Below are positions 44,348-53,823 of a DNA stretch of 64,000 bases, in pieces (the stretch's first letter is position 1; each line of letters starts with the position of its first letter). The notes beneath the pieces are model-generated. The model did no database searches and was not told the origin of the DNA. It was given only the letters and a program-made list of their open reading frames with translations. The DNA lies in assembly GCA_031363915.1 (NCBI GenBank), contig JANLVI010000027.1, positions 14,581-78,580 of the forward strand, read 5' to 3'. The DNA is from JANLVI01 sp031363915. GTDB taxonomy: Bacteria > Vulcanimicrobiota > Vulcanimicrobiia > Vulcanimicrobiales > Vulcanimicrobiaceae. Both the position numbers and the translations under genes were made by a program.

Positions 44348-45408
44348 CGGACGATCTCCAAAAGAGCGGCCGCAAGCCGGTCGATCTCCGCATCGGTATG
44401 ATCGGCCCGGATGGTGATGCGAAGTTGTTCATGGCCCGGGGCGACGGTGGGTGGACGGATCGCCGGTGCGATGATCCCGCGTTCGCGCAGCGCCCCGGCA
44501 TACGCAAGTGCGCCGTCGCTCGAGCCGACGTGCAACGGCACGATCGGACCGTCCGCCGTGATCGCGGGGACCGCGGCTTTCAAGCGCGCGAGCAGGGCGC
44601 GCAAACGCACGCGCCGCGCATCGCCACTGCGGATGAGACCGAGTGCGACGCGAGCGGCGCGCGCGAGACTCGGCGGGAGACTGGTATCGAAGATGAACGT
44701 CCGCGCCGTACTCATCAAGAGTTCGATGAACGGCGCCGGGCCGGCAACGAATCCACCCGCACAGCCAAAGGCTTTCGAGAGCGTACCCATGATGACGATG
44801 CGCGGGTCGCCGAACCCCGCCGCGACACCGGCGCCGTGCGGACCGATCACGCCGAGGGCGTGGGCTTCGTCTAGGATCACGATATCATCGGCCCCGGCGG
44901 TCCCAAGCAGAGCAGCAAGGTCGATCGTGCGCCCGCTCATCGAGAAGAGCGTCTCGCTCACGATGGTCGCGGGGCCGTCGTGCGCCTGCGGCGGGAGGTT
45001 CTGGAAAATCGTGCGCTGGAGTTTCGAGAGCCGCAGCGCATCGATAATGCAGGCGTGGTTCTCGCGGTCGGAATAGGCGGTGTGCGTAACAAGCGATGCG
45101 GATTGCACGGCCCCAAGTGCCGCAAGATACCCCGAGGAAAATAGCAGCGCGCGTTCGCGTCCCAAAAACGACGCGAGTTCGGCTTCGAGAAATGCGTGCT
45201 CGTCGTGCGCTCCGGCGAGTAGCCGCGATCCGCCCGAGCCGACGGTCGTTTGCGGAGCGGCGGCAGCGATAACCGCCGGATCTCGCGCGAGCCCTAAATA
45301 GTCGTTGGACGAAAAATCGAGTTCGTCGCCGCGCGGCCGGATCGTCCGGCGCAGGCGTTTGGCATCGAGGGCGACGAGCTCCGCGCGCACGCGCTCGAGA
45401 TAACTCAT
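44344..45408 (-). CDS. bioF: 8-amino-7-oxononanoate synthase
   Basis: A PLP enzyme joining pimeloyl thioester and L-alanine. In 354 residues it shows LDFSSNDYLGLARDP near residue 32, GSGGSRLLAGAHDEHAFLE near 57, DEAHALGVIGPHGAG near 177 and the PLP-lysine loop IMGTLSKAFGCAGGF near 206. It is about 30 residues shorter than typical BioF, mostly at the C-terminus. It overlaps bioA by ATGA. Confidence 0.95.
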   Translation of the reverse strand: MSYLERVRAELVALDAKRLRRTIRPRGDELDFSSNDYLGLARDPAVIAAAAPQTTVGSGGSRLLAGAHDEHAFLEAELASFLGRERALLFSSGYLAALGAVQSASLVTHTAYSDRENHACIIDALRLSKLQRTIFQNLPPQAHDGPATIVSETLFSMSGRTIDLAALLGTAGADDIVILDEAHALGVIGPHGAGVAAGFGDPRIVIMGTLSKAFGCAGGFVAGPAPFIELLMSTARTFIFDTSLPPSLARAARVALGLIRSGDARRVRLRALLARLKAAVPAITADGPIVPLHVGSSDGALAYAGALRERGIIAPAIRPPTVAPGHEQLRITIRADHTDAEIDRLAAALLEIVR

Positions 45409-46631
45409 GCGAGTTCCGCGGTGAGCGCGTCGAGAAACCCGTCCAGCTCACCGGATGTCGTGCAGAGCGGCGGCACGAGTTGGATCACGTTCGCGATCGG
45501 ACGCGTGAAATGTCCGCGTTCGTAAAGCCGATCCGCGATACCCCATGCCTTGGTTCGCGACGCTCCGGCCGGCGGGAGCGCATCTTCGTGAAGCTCGATT
45601 CCGCACATCAAGCCGACGTGACGCACCTCGCGCACGCGTGCATGGTTCGCCAGCAGTGCAAGCCGCGCTGCAAGCTGGGCCGTGCGCGCCGCCACGTTCG
45701 CAAGGGTCGCCTCGCGTTCGAAAAGCGCATACGACGCGCGCGCAGCCGCGCACGCAATCGGATTCGCTGCGTACGAATGCCCGTGGAAGAAGTGGCGTGG
45801 TTGGCCGGATCCGTCATCGAGAAACGCATCGTAGACGCGGGCAGTCGTGAGCGTCGCGGAAAGCGCGAGGGTCCCACCCGTAATGCCTTTACCCAGACAC
45901 ACGATGTCGGGCCGCAGCGCCGTTTGCTGGTAGGCGAAGAGCGTTCCCGTGCGGCCGAATCCTGTCGCAATTTCATCGACGATCAACAGCGGCGCGCGTG
46001 CACCGGCAAGCGGTGCGTAAGAAGCGGGCGCAAGCGTGCGCATTCCGGCAGCGGCCTGAACGAGCGGTTCGACGATCACTGCGGCGACCGTCGGCTCGGC
46101 CAGCGTCGCTTCGATCGTTGCGTCGTCGAGCGTCGCAAAACACAGCGCCCCGAAGCGGCTGCGAAAGAGCGGGATATCGGAGACGCTCATCGCCCCGACC
46201 GTATCGCCGTGGTACGACGACCGCAAATGGACGAAGCGCGTGCGCTGCGGTTCGCCGACGTTCTGCCAGTATTGAATCGCCATTTTCAACGCCGCTTCGA
46301 TCGCGCTCGCGCCGTCACTTGAAAAAAAGGCGCGGTCGAGTCCGGTCGCCGCACAAAGTTCGCCCGCGAGGGCTTCGGCAACATCGTTTGCCGCACCCAA
46401 GGCGGTCGCATGGTCGAGGGTGCGGGCCTGTTGCGTGATCGCATCGACGATCGCGGGATGACCGTGGCCGTGGATCGTCGTCCAGACCGATGAAATTGCG
46501 TCGAACGTCCGGTGGCCGCGGGCGTCGATGAGTTCGGTGCCGCTTGCCCGCACGAAGGTACGCGCGCTCGGATCGAACGACGACATCGGAGTGAAGGGGA
46601 GCCAAAGGTGTGCGGCCGTCGCCAAAATCAT
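45405..46631 (-). CDS. bioA: Adenosylmethionine-8-amino-7-oxononanoate aminotransferase
   Basis: Transfers the amino group of SAM to 8-amino-7-oxononanoate with PLP. The 408-residue product has LWLPFTPMSSFDP near the start, FFSSDGASAIEAALKMAIQYW near residue 104, RSSYHGDTVGAMSVSD near 138, DEIATGFGRTGTLFAYQ near 216 and the PLP lysine in VCLGKGITGGTL near 246. It heads the bio operon, 59 bases from the divergent rph. No pimeloyl-chain genes (bioC, bioH, bioW) are present here, and I see no clear BirA operator in the gap. Confidence 0.95.
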   Translation of the reverse strand: MILATAAHLWLPFTPMSSFDPSARTFVRASGTELIDARGHRTFDAISSVWTTIHGHGHPAIVDAITQQARTLDHATALGAANDVAEALAGELCAATGLDRAFFSSDGASAIEAALKMAIQYWQNVGEPQRTRFVHLRSSYHGDTVGAMSVSDIPLFRSRFGALCFATLDDATIEATLAEPTVAAVIVEPLVQAAAGMRTLAPASYAPLAGARAPLLIVDEIATGFGRTGTLFAYQQTALRPDIVCLGKGITGGTLALSATLTTARVYDAFLDDGSGQPRHFFHGHSYAANPIACAAARASYALFEREATLANVAARTAQLAARLALLANHARVREVRHVGLMCGIELHEDALPPAGASRTKAWGIADRLYERGHFTRPIANVIQLVPPLCTTSGELDGFLDALTAELA

Positions 46632-46690
46632 GCCTCGTGTGCGGGAACCGCGCAGGCTTCAACTCAGCGGCAAATAACCATTTGACCGAT

Positions 46691-47443
46691 ATGATCCAGC
46701 GTACTGACGGCCGGTCCCACGACGAACTCCGACCGATCGTCATCGAACCGAATTTCCTGAAGTATGCCGAAGGCAGCGCCTTGGTTTCCGTGGGAAACAC
46801 GCGCGTGCTCTGCGCGGCGAGCATCGAAGAAAAGGTCCCGCCGTGGATGCGCGGGCGCGGCACGGGTTGGATCACCGCCGAGTATGCCATGCTCCCGCGG
46901 GCAACCAACGAGCGCACGCAGCGCGAATCGGCCAAAGGCAAAGTCGGGGGCCGCACGCACGAGATCCAGCGGATCATCGGGCGGGCGTTGCGCGCGATCG
47001 TCGACCTCAAAAAACTGGGTGAAAAAACGATCTGGGTCGACTGCGATGTGATCCAAGCCGACGGCGGCACGCGCACGACCGCAATCACCGGCGCATACGT
47101 GGCCCTTGCGCTAGCGTTACGGAAATCGTTCGACCCGACTGACCCCAAAGCGTGGCCCCTGACCGGCCAACTCGCCGCGACGAGCGTGGGCCTCATCGAG
47201 GGTGAAGTGCTGCTGGATCTTGCCTACGATGAAGACAGCCGAGCTGAGGTCGACATGAACGTCGTGATGACCGACGCCGGTGCGTTCGTCGAACTGCAAG
47301 GAACGGCCGAAGGCGCGCCGTTTACGCGCGCGCAACTCGACGCGTTTCTCGCCAGCGCCGAGAGCGGTATCCAATCGCTCTTTGCAGTGCAACGTGAGGC
47401 GCTCGCCCCGCACGGCTTCGGCCATTATCTGACCCTTGCCTGA
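46691..47443 (+). CDS. rph: Ribonuclease PH
   Basis: A phosphorolytic exoribonuclease trimming tRNA 3' ends. The 250-residue protein begins IQRTDGRSHDELRPIVI and contains VLCAASIEEKVPPWMRGRGTG near residue 40, NERTQRES near 76, GGRTHEIQRIIGRALRA near 88 and the phosphate-site region DVIQADGGTRTTAITGAYVA near 117. ATG 46691 fits the family N-terminus; an open stretch upstream is not part of it. Confidence 0.96.
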   Translation: MIQRTDGRSHDELRPIVIEPNFLKYAEGSALVSVGNTRVLCAASIEEKVPPWMRGRGTGWITAEYAMLPRATNERTQRESAKGKVGGRTHEIQRIIGRALRAIVDLKKLGEKTIWVDCDVIQADGGTRTTAITGAYVALALALRKSFDPTDPKAWPLTGQLAATSVGLIEGEVLLDLAYDEDSRAEVDMNVVMTDAGAFVELQGTAEGAPFTRAQLDAFLASAESGIQSLFAVQREALAPHGFGHYLTLA

Positions 47444-47771
47444 CGCGCACCGGCTGGCCGCCCTGATCGCCGAAGTGGGCGCATTCTACCTCACCGACCG
47501 GACGATCAAGAAAGCGCAATCAACCGCCGAGGCGACGCTCGCTTCCGACAAACTCGACGATCGCGCAGAGGCCGCCTATCTTTCCGCGGTGCGGTCGTAC
47601 TTTGAGGGTTTCGAACGCGAAGCACAGTCACAGCTCAAGCACGTCGACCGCGAACTGCAGAAGCTCTACCAGCTCCAATACAATCTAACCGCCGAGCGTA
47701 GCGTCGCGGCCCGGCGCGTCGAGGCCACGCAAGGCGTCCTCACCAAACTTCGGGAACTCGGCAGCGAATGA
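47436..47771 (+). CDS. Small coiled-coil protein in the mla operon
   Basis: A 111-residue, almost fully helical protein with a charged heptad-like C-terminal half (REAQSQLKHVDRELQKLY to VLTKLRELGSE). It has no signal peptide or membrane segment. TTG 47436 overlaps rph by 8 bases and its stop overlaps mlaE by ATGA, so it is probably co-translated with the lipid transporter. I recognise no family. Confidence 0.7.
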   Translation: MPDAHRLAALIAEVGAFYLTDRTIKKAQSTAEATLASDKLDDRAEAAYLSAVRSYFEGFEREAQSQLKHVDRELQKLYQLQYNLTAERSVAARRVEATQGVLTKLRELGSE

Positions 47772-48550
47772 ATGTGCTCGAATATGTCGGGCGTGAGACG
47801 ACGTCTTTGTTCGAGTATGTCGGCGGAGCGGCCGAGCTACTCGGCGACGCGACCCGGTATATCGTCACGCTGCGCGTCCGCATTAAAGAGACGCTCGACC
47901 AAGCCTACCGCCTTGGCGTCGAATCGACTGCGATCGTCTGCTTGACCTCGCTCTTCACGGGCTTCGTCATCTCTCTGGAATCGGCGACGCAAGCCGTGCA
48001 GTACGGTGCGGAAAACCTCATCGGCGGCGGCGTCGCGTTCATCTCCGTGCGTGAGCTGGGCCCGATGCTCTCGGCCGTCGTCGTCGCCGGACGCACCGGC
48101 GCAGCGATCGCAGCCGAAATCGGCTCGATGGTGGTGACGGAGCAAGTCGAAGCCCTGCAGGCGCTCGGGCTGTCGCCGGTACGCATGCTCGTCGTCCCGC
48201 GGCTCGTCGCACTCATGCTGATGATGCCGCTCTTGACGGTTTTTGCAGATTTGGTTTCGTTTCTTGGCGGCATGTGGATTGCGAATTCGTCGGCACACGT
48301 TCCAACCGACACGTTCCTGACATCGGCGAAAACCACCGTGACGTTTCTCGACGTGCTCAAGGGGCTCTTTAAGGCGCTGATCTTTGCGATCATCATCGCA
48401 GTGATCGGATCGTACCAGGGTCTCGGCACGCGCGGCGGTGCTGCCGGGGTCGGCAAGTCGACGACGGGCGCCGTCGTCACGGCGATCATTTTGATCTTCA
48501 TCGCGAACTTTGCGATGTCGTACATTTTGTTCCGGCCCGCCGGTGGCTGA
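47768..48550 (+). CDS. mlaE: MlaE-family ABC transporter permease
   Basis: The membrane permease of an MCE-type phospholipid transporter between inner and outer membranes. The 260-residue protein has five to six membrane helices and the family core VRELGPMLSAVVVAGRTGAAIAAE near residue 93, followed by MVVTEQVEALQALGLSPVRML. It overlaps mlaF by 8 bases. Confidence 0.94.
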   Translation: MNVLEYVGRETTSLFEYVGGAAELLGDATRYIVTLRVRIKETLDQAYRLGVESTAIVCLTSLFTGFVISLESATQAVQYGAENLIGGGVAFISVRELGPMLSAVVVAGRTGAAIAAEIGSMVVTEQVEALQALGLSPVRMLVVPRLVALMLMMPLLTVFADLVSFLGGMWIANSSAHVPTDTFLTSAKTTVTFLDVLKGLFKALIFAIIIAVIGSYQGLGTRGGAAGVGKSTTGAVVTAIILIFIANFAMSYILFRPAGG

Positions 48551-49298
48551 GTTGATCGCGCGGATCGAAAACGTCGCAGTCCGTTACAAACAAAAAGTCG
48601 TCCTGGAGAGTCTCTCGCTCGACATCGTCGAGGGCGCGATCACGTGCATCATCGGACTCTCGGGCGCCGGAAAATCGACGATCCTTCGGCTGCTCAACGG
48701 GCTGCGCAAGCCGGACGCCGGCCACGTTCACGTCAAAGGCGTCGACATCTGCCACATCCCCGAGCGGCAGCTCGTCGATCTGCGTCGTTCGATCGGTTTC
48801 TCGTTCCAGTTTTCCGCACTGTTCGACAGCCTCACGATCTTCGAGAACATCGCCCTTCCACTGCGCGAGCATACGAAGATGGGCGAACGCGAGATTGCGG
48901 ATTTGGTAACATCGACGCTCGAGGGCGTCGGCCTCGCAAACGTCGAGCAACGCCTGCCCTCCGAACTCTCCGGCGGGATGCTCAAGCGCGCCGGCTTCGC
49001 GCGCGCGGTCGTGACAAGTCCCAAACTCGTCCTCTACGATGAGCCGACGACGGGCCTCGACCCCATCATCACTCATTTGCTCACCGATACGATCAAGCGG
49101 TTGCGCGAGAAGCTGAACGGCACGGCCGTGGTGGTTTCTCACGATCTGCAGAGTATTTATATGATGGCGGACTACGTGGCGATGCTCTTCGAGGGTGCGA
49201 TCATCGCGTACGGAACTGTCGAGGAAATCAAGAAATCGATCAATCCGATCGTACAGCAGTTCCTCCAGGGGAGCGAAGTTGGACCCATTCCGATATGA
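48543..49298 (+). CDS. mlaF: MlaF-family ABC transporter ATP-binding protein
   Basis: The ATPase driving the MlaE permease. The 251-residue protein has Walker A in IIGLSGAGKSTILRLLNG near residue 38, the Q-loop in FSFQFSALFDSLTIFEN, the signature LSGGMLKRAGFARA near 142, Walker B in LVLYDEPTTGLDP near 162 and the H-loop in VVVSHDL. GTG 48543 lies inside the mlaE end; an earlier in-frame start would add only mlaE shadow. Confidence 0.94.
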   Translation: MAELIARIENVAVRYKQKVVLESLSLDIVEGAITCIIGLSGAGKSTILRLLNGLRKPDAGHVHVKGVDICHIPERQLVDLRRSIGFSFQFSALFDSLTIFENIALPLREHTKMGEREIADLVTSTLEGVGLANVEQRLPSELSGGMLKRAGFARAVVTSPKLVLYDEPTTGLDPIITHLLTDTIKRLREKLNGTAVVVSHDLQSIYMMADYVAMLFEGAIIAYGTVEEIKKSINPIVQQFLQGSEVGPIPI

Positions 49299-49304
49299 GG
49301 CACA

Positions 49305-50933
49305 ATGAGTAGACAAGCGTTAGTCGGTATCGTCTCGATTCTGGGACTGCTCGGCATTTTCGTCATCTTTTATGTCCTCTCGGATTTTGGGACGAAGCGG
49401 AACGGCTATCGCATGGGCGTTCATTACAATTCGGCGGCGGGTCTGCATAAAGGCGCGCTCGTGTACGAAAGCGGCGTCAACGTCGGCTCGATCGATACCA
49501 TCACGCTCTTGCCCGACTTCACGGTGGATGTGATCCTCGCGCTGCGGAACGACGTCGATATTCCGAAAAATTCGAAATTTTTCATCCAAGCACCGCTCAC
49601 CGGCGATCCCTCACTGCTCATCATTCCGCCCGTTCCGCCGGTCGTTTCGACGCACTCACTGCTCGCAACGCCGGTTCCCGCTGCCGTTGCGATTCTTCCG
49701 CACGAAGTGCAGCCAATCAACGAACAGCCCGTCGGCACGAACCCCGCCTCAATCGCCGAACTGCTCGTCGAGGGTCAGGGCGAAGTGAAGCGTTTGGATG
49801 CGTTGCTCGCCGATCTGCAGCAGCGCGAACCCAAGCTGCTCGACACGTTCCAATCGGCGCTCACGAATGCAAACGAAATCACGATCCAATCGAATCAAGC
49901 GATCCAGAAGCTCTCCGAAAAAATGAACGTGCTCGCCGACTCGTTGCAAACGACGCTTACAGCCTCGGGAAACAACGTCAACGATCTGACCAAACAGCTC
50001 GACACGATCGCTCGTACCGACTCGGTCAAAGTCGACGGCCTCCTGAACCAGCTGGCTACGACCTCGAAGTCGCTCAATGAGACGGTTGACTCCGTTCACG
50101 ATCTTGCCAAGAACCCGCAGATCCGCGGCAACTTGATCGAGACGACGCAATCGATCGCCGATACCACGAAGACCATCGCATCGATCGTGAGCGATTTGCG
50201 TAACGTGACCGGCAACGTGCAAACCCAAGCGCAGCTGCGCGATACCGTTGCGAATCTCGATGCCGTCACGCAGAAGACGAACTCGCTGCTCGCGGGTTTT
50301 GGAGCGAAGTCGAGCGTCTACGGCGTAGATCGCGGCGCAACGCCGGCCCCTGCTACGAGCGCACCGCCATCCGGCGGCGGCCCCGGTCGACGCCCGCAAA
50401 CGACTACCCAAGGCGCGGGCGTACCCCCCGCGGGCACCTCGGATTCCGGCAACGTGCCCGAGAATTTTAAATCGAAGATCGGTGCGCTCGCGCGCAACCT
50501 CGTCTCGCTACAAGTGCGGATCGCCCAACTCGACACGCAACCCGCCCGCAGCAGTGGGTCGCCGCTGCTAACCAAGGATCGCGGACCGCAAACCGACGTG
50601 AACATCATCGCGCTGCCGCGCGGTACGACAAGCGCGCTCATCGGGGCAAACGACATCGGCAGCGGCAACACCTCATACAATTTTGCCGGGATGGGATCGT
50701 TCGGCAAAGACGTGAAGATCGGTGGGGGCGTACTCTACTCACGACTCGGCGTACTCGGATCGATCACCGCCGGGAAGTTCACCGCAGAAGGCCGCGCGTA
50801 CGATCTGCGTCATCCCACGCTCGATGCTTACGGCCGGATCAAAGCTGCGGATCAACTCGAGCTGTTCTTAGGCGAGCGCGACCTCTCGCATACGGGCCGC
50901 CGCTCCGTCTTCGGCGTGCAACTGCAGTTCTAA
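49305..50933 (+). CDS. mlaD: MlaD-like MCE-domain protein with long C-terminal extension
   Basis: The membrane-anchored lipid-binding subunit. Of 542 residues, 7-27 form the anchor, about 35-115 the MCE domain (MGVHYNSAAGLHKGALVYESG) and 150-340 a long helical coiled coil probably spanning the periplasm. A Pro/Gly-rich linker follows near 345-385. The last ~120 residues alternate polar and hydrophobic residues and end in Phe (VFGVQLQF), like outer-membrane beta strands. The extension is far longer than E. coli MlaD and may reach the outer membrane. Confidence 0.88.
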   Translation: MSRQALVGIVSILGLLGIFVIFYVLSDFGTKRNGYRMGVHYNSAAGLHKGALVYESGVNVGSIDTITLLPDFTVDVILALRNDVDIPKNSKFFIQAPLTGDPSLLIIPPVPPVVSTHSLLATPVPAAVAILPHEVQPINEQPVGTNPASIAELLVEGQGEVKRLDALLADLQQREPKLLDTFQSALTNANEITIQSNQAIQKLSEKMNVLADSLQTTLTASGNNVNDLTKQLDTIARTDSVKVDGLLNQLATTSKSLNETVDSVHDLAKNPQIRGNLIETTQSIADTTKTIASIVSDLRNVTGNVQTQAQLRDTVANLDAVTQKTNSLLAGFGAKSSVYGVDRGATPAPATSAPPSGGGPGRRPQTTTQGAGVPPAGTSDSGNVPENFKSKIGALARNLVSLQVRIAQLDTQPARSSGSPLLTKDRGPQTDVNIIALPRGTTSALIGANDIGSGNTSYNFAGMGSFGKDVKIGGGVLYSRLGVLGSITAGKFTAEGRAYDLRHPTLDAYGRIKAADQLELFLGERDLSHTGRRSVFGVQLQF

Positions 50934-50934
50934 G

Positions 50935-51642
50935 ATGATCCCGTTTGGGGACCATAAACGGCTGCCGATCTTCCCGGTCGTCGTCTACGGGCTGATCGTC
51001 ATCAACATGCTCGTTTTCTTTCAGGAGACGAGCGCGCGTGATACGGAAGCGTTCATCAACGCATTCGCGAGCATCCCGTATGACGTCACGCACCAGATTC
51101 AGCTTGCACCGCCGAGTCCGCAACCGGTCTATCTCACGCTGATCACGGCGATGTTCTTGCACGGCTCGCTGCTGCACATCTTTTTCAACATGCTCTTTCT
51201 CTTCGTGTTCGGGCCGGAGATCGAGTATCTCTTCGGTCACGTGCGCTTTACCGTCTTCTATTTGCTCGCGGGGATCATCGGCAACGTCGCGCAGATTGCG
51301 ATCGATCCCGGATCGCACATCCCCGCGATTGGGGCATCCGGCGCGATCGCGGGCGTCCTCGGCGCCTACATCATCAAATTCCCAACGGCCAAGATCAACA
51401 CGATCACCCCGATCGGTTGCTTCCCGCTCTTTCTCCGGCTGCCGGCGGCGCTCGTGATCGGAATATGGGCGGCGACGCAGTTCATCCACGGCTATGGCGC
51501 CATAACGACGCACGTGACGAGCGAGCAGGGCGGAGGAACAGCCTACTTCGCCCACATCGGCGGGTTCCTCGCCGGCGTGCTCTTCGCGAGCTTCTTTACG
51601 ATCCGCACGGGATCGCTGCGACGCTATCGGTATTACTCTTAG
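50935..51642 (+). CDS. Rhomboid-family intramembrane serine protease
   Basis: A 235-residue membrane protein with six predicted helices. The catalytic serine is in the GASG motif of PAIGASGAIAGVLGAY near residue 140 and the histidine in YFAHIGGFLAGVLF near 205; HGSLLHIFFNMLFLFVFG near 82 supplies the conserved HxxxN oxyanion region. ATG 50935 is two bases after mlaD. Substrates are unknown. Confidence 0.93.
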   Translation: MIPFGDHKRLPIFPVVVYGLIVINMLVFFQETSARDTEAFINAFASIPYDVTHQIQLAPPSPQPVYLTLITAMFLHGSLLHIFFNMLFLFVFGPEIEYLFGHVRFTVFYLLAGIIGNVAQIAIDPGSHIPAIGASGAIAGVLGAYIIKFPTAKINTITPIGCFPLFLRLPAALVIGIWAATQFIHGYGAITTHVTSEQGGGTAYFAHIGGFLAGVLFASFFTIRTGSLRRYRYYS

Positions 51643-51643
51643 C

Positions 51644-52558
51644 ATGACTCGCATGAACGTAGGTATCATCGGCGCGGGGGCGATCGGCACGCTCTTTGGC
51701 TGGCATCTGGCGAAAAACCACGACGTGACGTTCGTCGAGCGGCGCCCCGACGTGGTCGCGGCGCTGCAAGAGCATGGCATCCGCCTCTATGAAGAGAGCG
51801 AGGTCCGGCGCGTCACCGCGACCGCCGACAATGCCGCGCTCTACGGTTGCAACGCGATCTTTCTGTTCGTCCGCGCGACCGACACACTGCGCGCACTGCG
51901 CCCATTCGGCGGCAAACTCAACCCGGCCGTGCCGATCGTCTCGCTTCAGAACGGTCTGGGCAACGAAGAAGCGATTAAAACAGCGCTCGGGGGCACGGTC
52001 GCACTCGTCTTAGGTGCGACGACCGAATCTGCAGTGACGATCGCCGCCGGACATTCCAAACGCATCGGCGTCGGCAAAACCGTGTGCGGAACCGGCGGAG
52101 CATCGCCCGAAACGGTCCAGCGCATCGTCGCCTTGCTCGATGGCTGCGGTCTTTCATCCTCGACCGTCTACGACATCCGCCCGCATCTTTGGGGCAAGCT
52201 CATCGCCAACGCCGCGATCAACCCAGTCTCGGCGCTGCTCGACCGCCCAAATGGCATCATCTTGCAAGACCTCAACGCCATGGAACTCGCCCGCGCACTC
52301 GCGCAGGAAGCTGCCGCGGTTGCGAGCGCGCTTCGTATTCCGTTGCCGTTCGGCGATCCGTGGACGTATGTCAAAGAGATCGACGAGCAGACCGCCGAGA
52401 TGCGCAATTCGATGGCCTACGATCTTGCAAACGGCTACAAGACCGAAATCGATTTCGTCAACGGCGCCGTCGTCGCAACGGGCCGGCGCGCCGCCGTGCC
52501 GACGCCCTTCAACGAAACGATCACGCGCCTGGTCAAAGCGCGCGAAGCGATCGGTTAG
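51644..52558 (+). CDS. panE: 2-dehydropantoate 2-reductase
   Basis: Reduces ketopantoate to pantoate for coenzyme A. The 304-residue protein has the NADPH loop VGIIGAGAIGTLFGWHLAK near residue 5, SLQNGLGNEEAIK near 104 and the catalytic lysine region LWGKLIANAAINPVSALLDR near 181. A second ATG at 51653 could be the start. It lies one base after the rhomboid gene. Confidence 0.93.
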   Translation: MTRMNVGIIGAGAIGTLFGWHLAKNHDVTFVERRPDVVAALQEHGIRLYEESEVRRVTATADNAALYGCNAIFLFVRATDTLRALRPFGGKLNPAVPIVSLQNGLGNEEAIKTALGGTVALVLGATTESAVTIAAGHSKRIGVGKTVCGTGGASPETVQRIVALLDGCGLSSSTVYDIRPHLWGKLIANAAINPVSALLDRPNGIILQDLNAMELARALAQEAAAVASALRIPLPFGDPWTYVKEIDEQTAEMRNSMAYDLANGYKTEIDFVNGAVVATGRRAAVPTPFNETITRLVKAREAIG

Positions 52559-52578
52559 AACTCTTGGAGGGGCGGGAC

Positions 52579-53823
52579 ATTGATATTTTGCTGTACGGCG
52601 CGAGCGGGTTCGTCGGTAAGCAAGCCGCACGGTACCTCGCCGAACGCGCCCGCACGAGTGGCTTGCGCATCGCCATTGCGGGCCGCGACCAGGCGAAGCT
52701 CGACGCTGTGCGTGCAGCGGCGGGCGAGGGCATCGCGCAGACGCTGGTCGCCGATGCGCACGATGCTGCCGCGATCGCTGCGATCGTCTCCCGCTCGCGC
52801 ATCGTTCTCAACACCGCGGGGCCGTTCGCAAAATACGGCGATTCAATCGTGGACGCGTGTGTCCGCCATCGAACGCACTACGTCGATATCACGGGCGAGA
52901 CTCCGTGGATTCGCGATCTCATCGATCGCCATCACGAACGGGCGGCAGCCGAGGGCACACGCATCGTGCCCGCTTGCGGCTTCGATTCCGTCCCCTCAGA
53001 CATTGGCGCCTATCTCGTCGCCCGGCACGTTCGTGATTCGCTCGGCACCGGGTGCCGCAGCGTTCGCGCCTACTTCACGATCGCCGGCGGCTTCAACGGC
53101 GGCACGATCGCCTCGATGCTCTCCATGGCGGAGAGTACCGCGGCGATGCAACGAATGCGCGATCCGTTCTTGCTCGATCCGTCGGGCGAACATTCGCCGG
53201 AAGACATTCGCGCGAGCGACGATCCGCGTCGACCAACGTACGATGCCGCGATCAAAGCATGGACGGCACCGTTCTTCATGGGGCCGGTCAACACACGCGT
53301 CGTACGCCGCAGCGCGGCCCTGTTCGCAACATTCCGTGAGTCATACGGCGCGAGTTTTTACTACCAGGAATACATCCGCGCGGGCGGCAAACGCTCGCGG
53401 CTGACGGCGACCATCGTGACCGTCGTGCTCGGCCTAGTCGAAGCGGCGATCGCGAATGCCGGCACGCGCCGTCTCATCCGAGCGCTGTTGCCCAAACCCG
53501 GTGAGGGCCCCTCGAATGAGGCGATCCGCAGCGGGTTTTTCCGCTGCGAACTCATCGGCACGAGCGAAGACGGCCGCACCGTGAGCGCGACGATCAGCGA
53601 CCGCGGCGATCCCGGCAACGCTGCCACCGTCAAATTCGTCTGCGAATCGGCGCTCGCGCTAGCACTGGATGCCGCGGCGTTGCCCGGCGGTTCATCGCGC
53701 GGCGGCGTGCTGACGCCGGCAACGGCACTCGGCGATGTGCTCGTCTTGCGGCTTCGCGCAGCCGGAATGAAGCTCGAGCTCGCTTCAGCCGAACCGCCGG
53801 TGTGCACGACTCGCAGTGTCTAG
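52579..53823 (+). CDS. Saccharopine dehydrogenase-like reductase (trans-acting enoyl reductase type)
   Basis: A product of about 414 residues with an N-terminal NAD(P)-binding loop (IDILLYGASGFVGKQAARYL), NTAGPFAKYGDSIVDACVR near residue 76 and GFDSVPSDIGAYLVARH near 134, as in mycobacterial trans-acting enoyl reductases. The start is unusual: a GGAGG site at 52566-52570 points with 8-base spacing to an ATT codon at 52579. TTG 52564 or TTG 52588 are alternatives; the frame is open far upstream only as a panE shadow. Its stop overlaps the convergent xerC stop. Confidence 0.8.
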   Translation: MDILLYGASGFVGKQAARYLAERARTSGLRIAIAGRDQAKLDAVRAAAGEGIAQTLVADAHDAAAIAAIVSRSRIVLNTAGPFAKYGDSIVDACVRHRTHYVDITGETPWIRDLIDRHHERAAAEGTRIVPACGFDSVPSDIGAYLVARHVRDSLGTGCRSVRAYFTIAGGFNGGTIASMLSMAESTAAMQRMRDPFLLDPSGEHSPEDIRASDDPRRPTYDAAIKAWTAPFFMGPVNTRVVRRSAALFATFRESYGASFYYQEYIRAGGKRSRLTATIVTVVLGLVEAAIANAGTRRLIRALLPKPGEGPSNEAIRSGFFRCELIGTSEDGRTVSATISDRGDPGNAATVKFVCESALALALDAAALPGGSSRGGVLTPATALGDVLVLRLRAAGMKLELASAEPPVCTTRSV

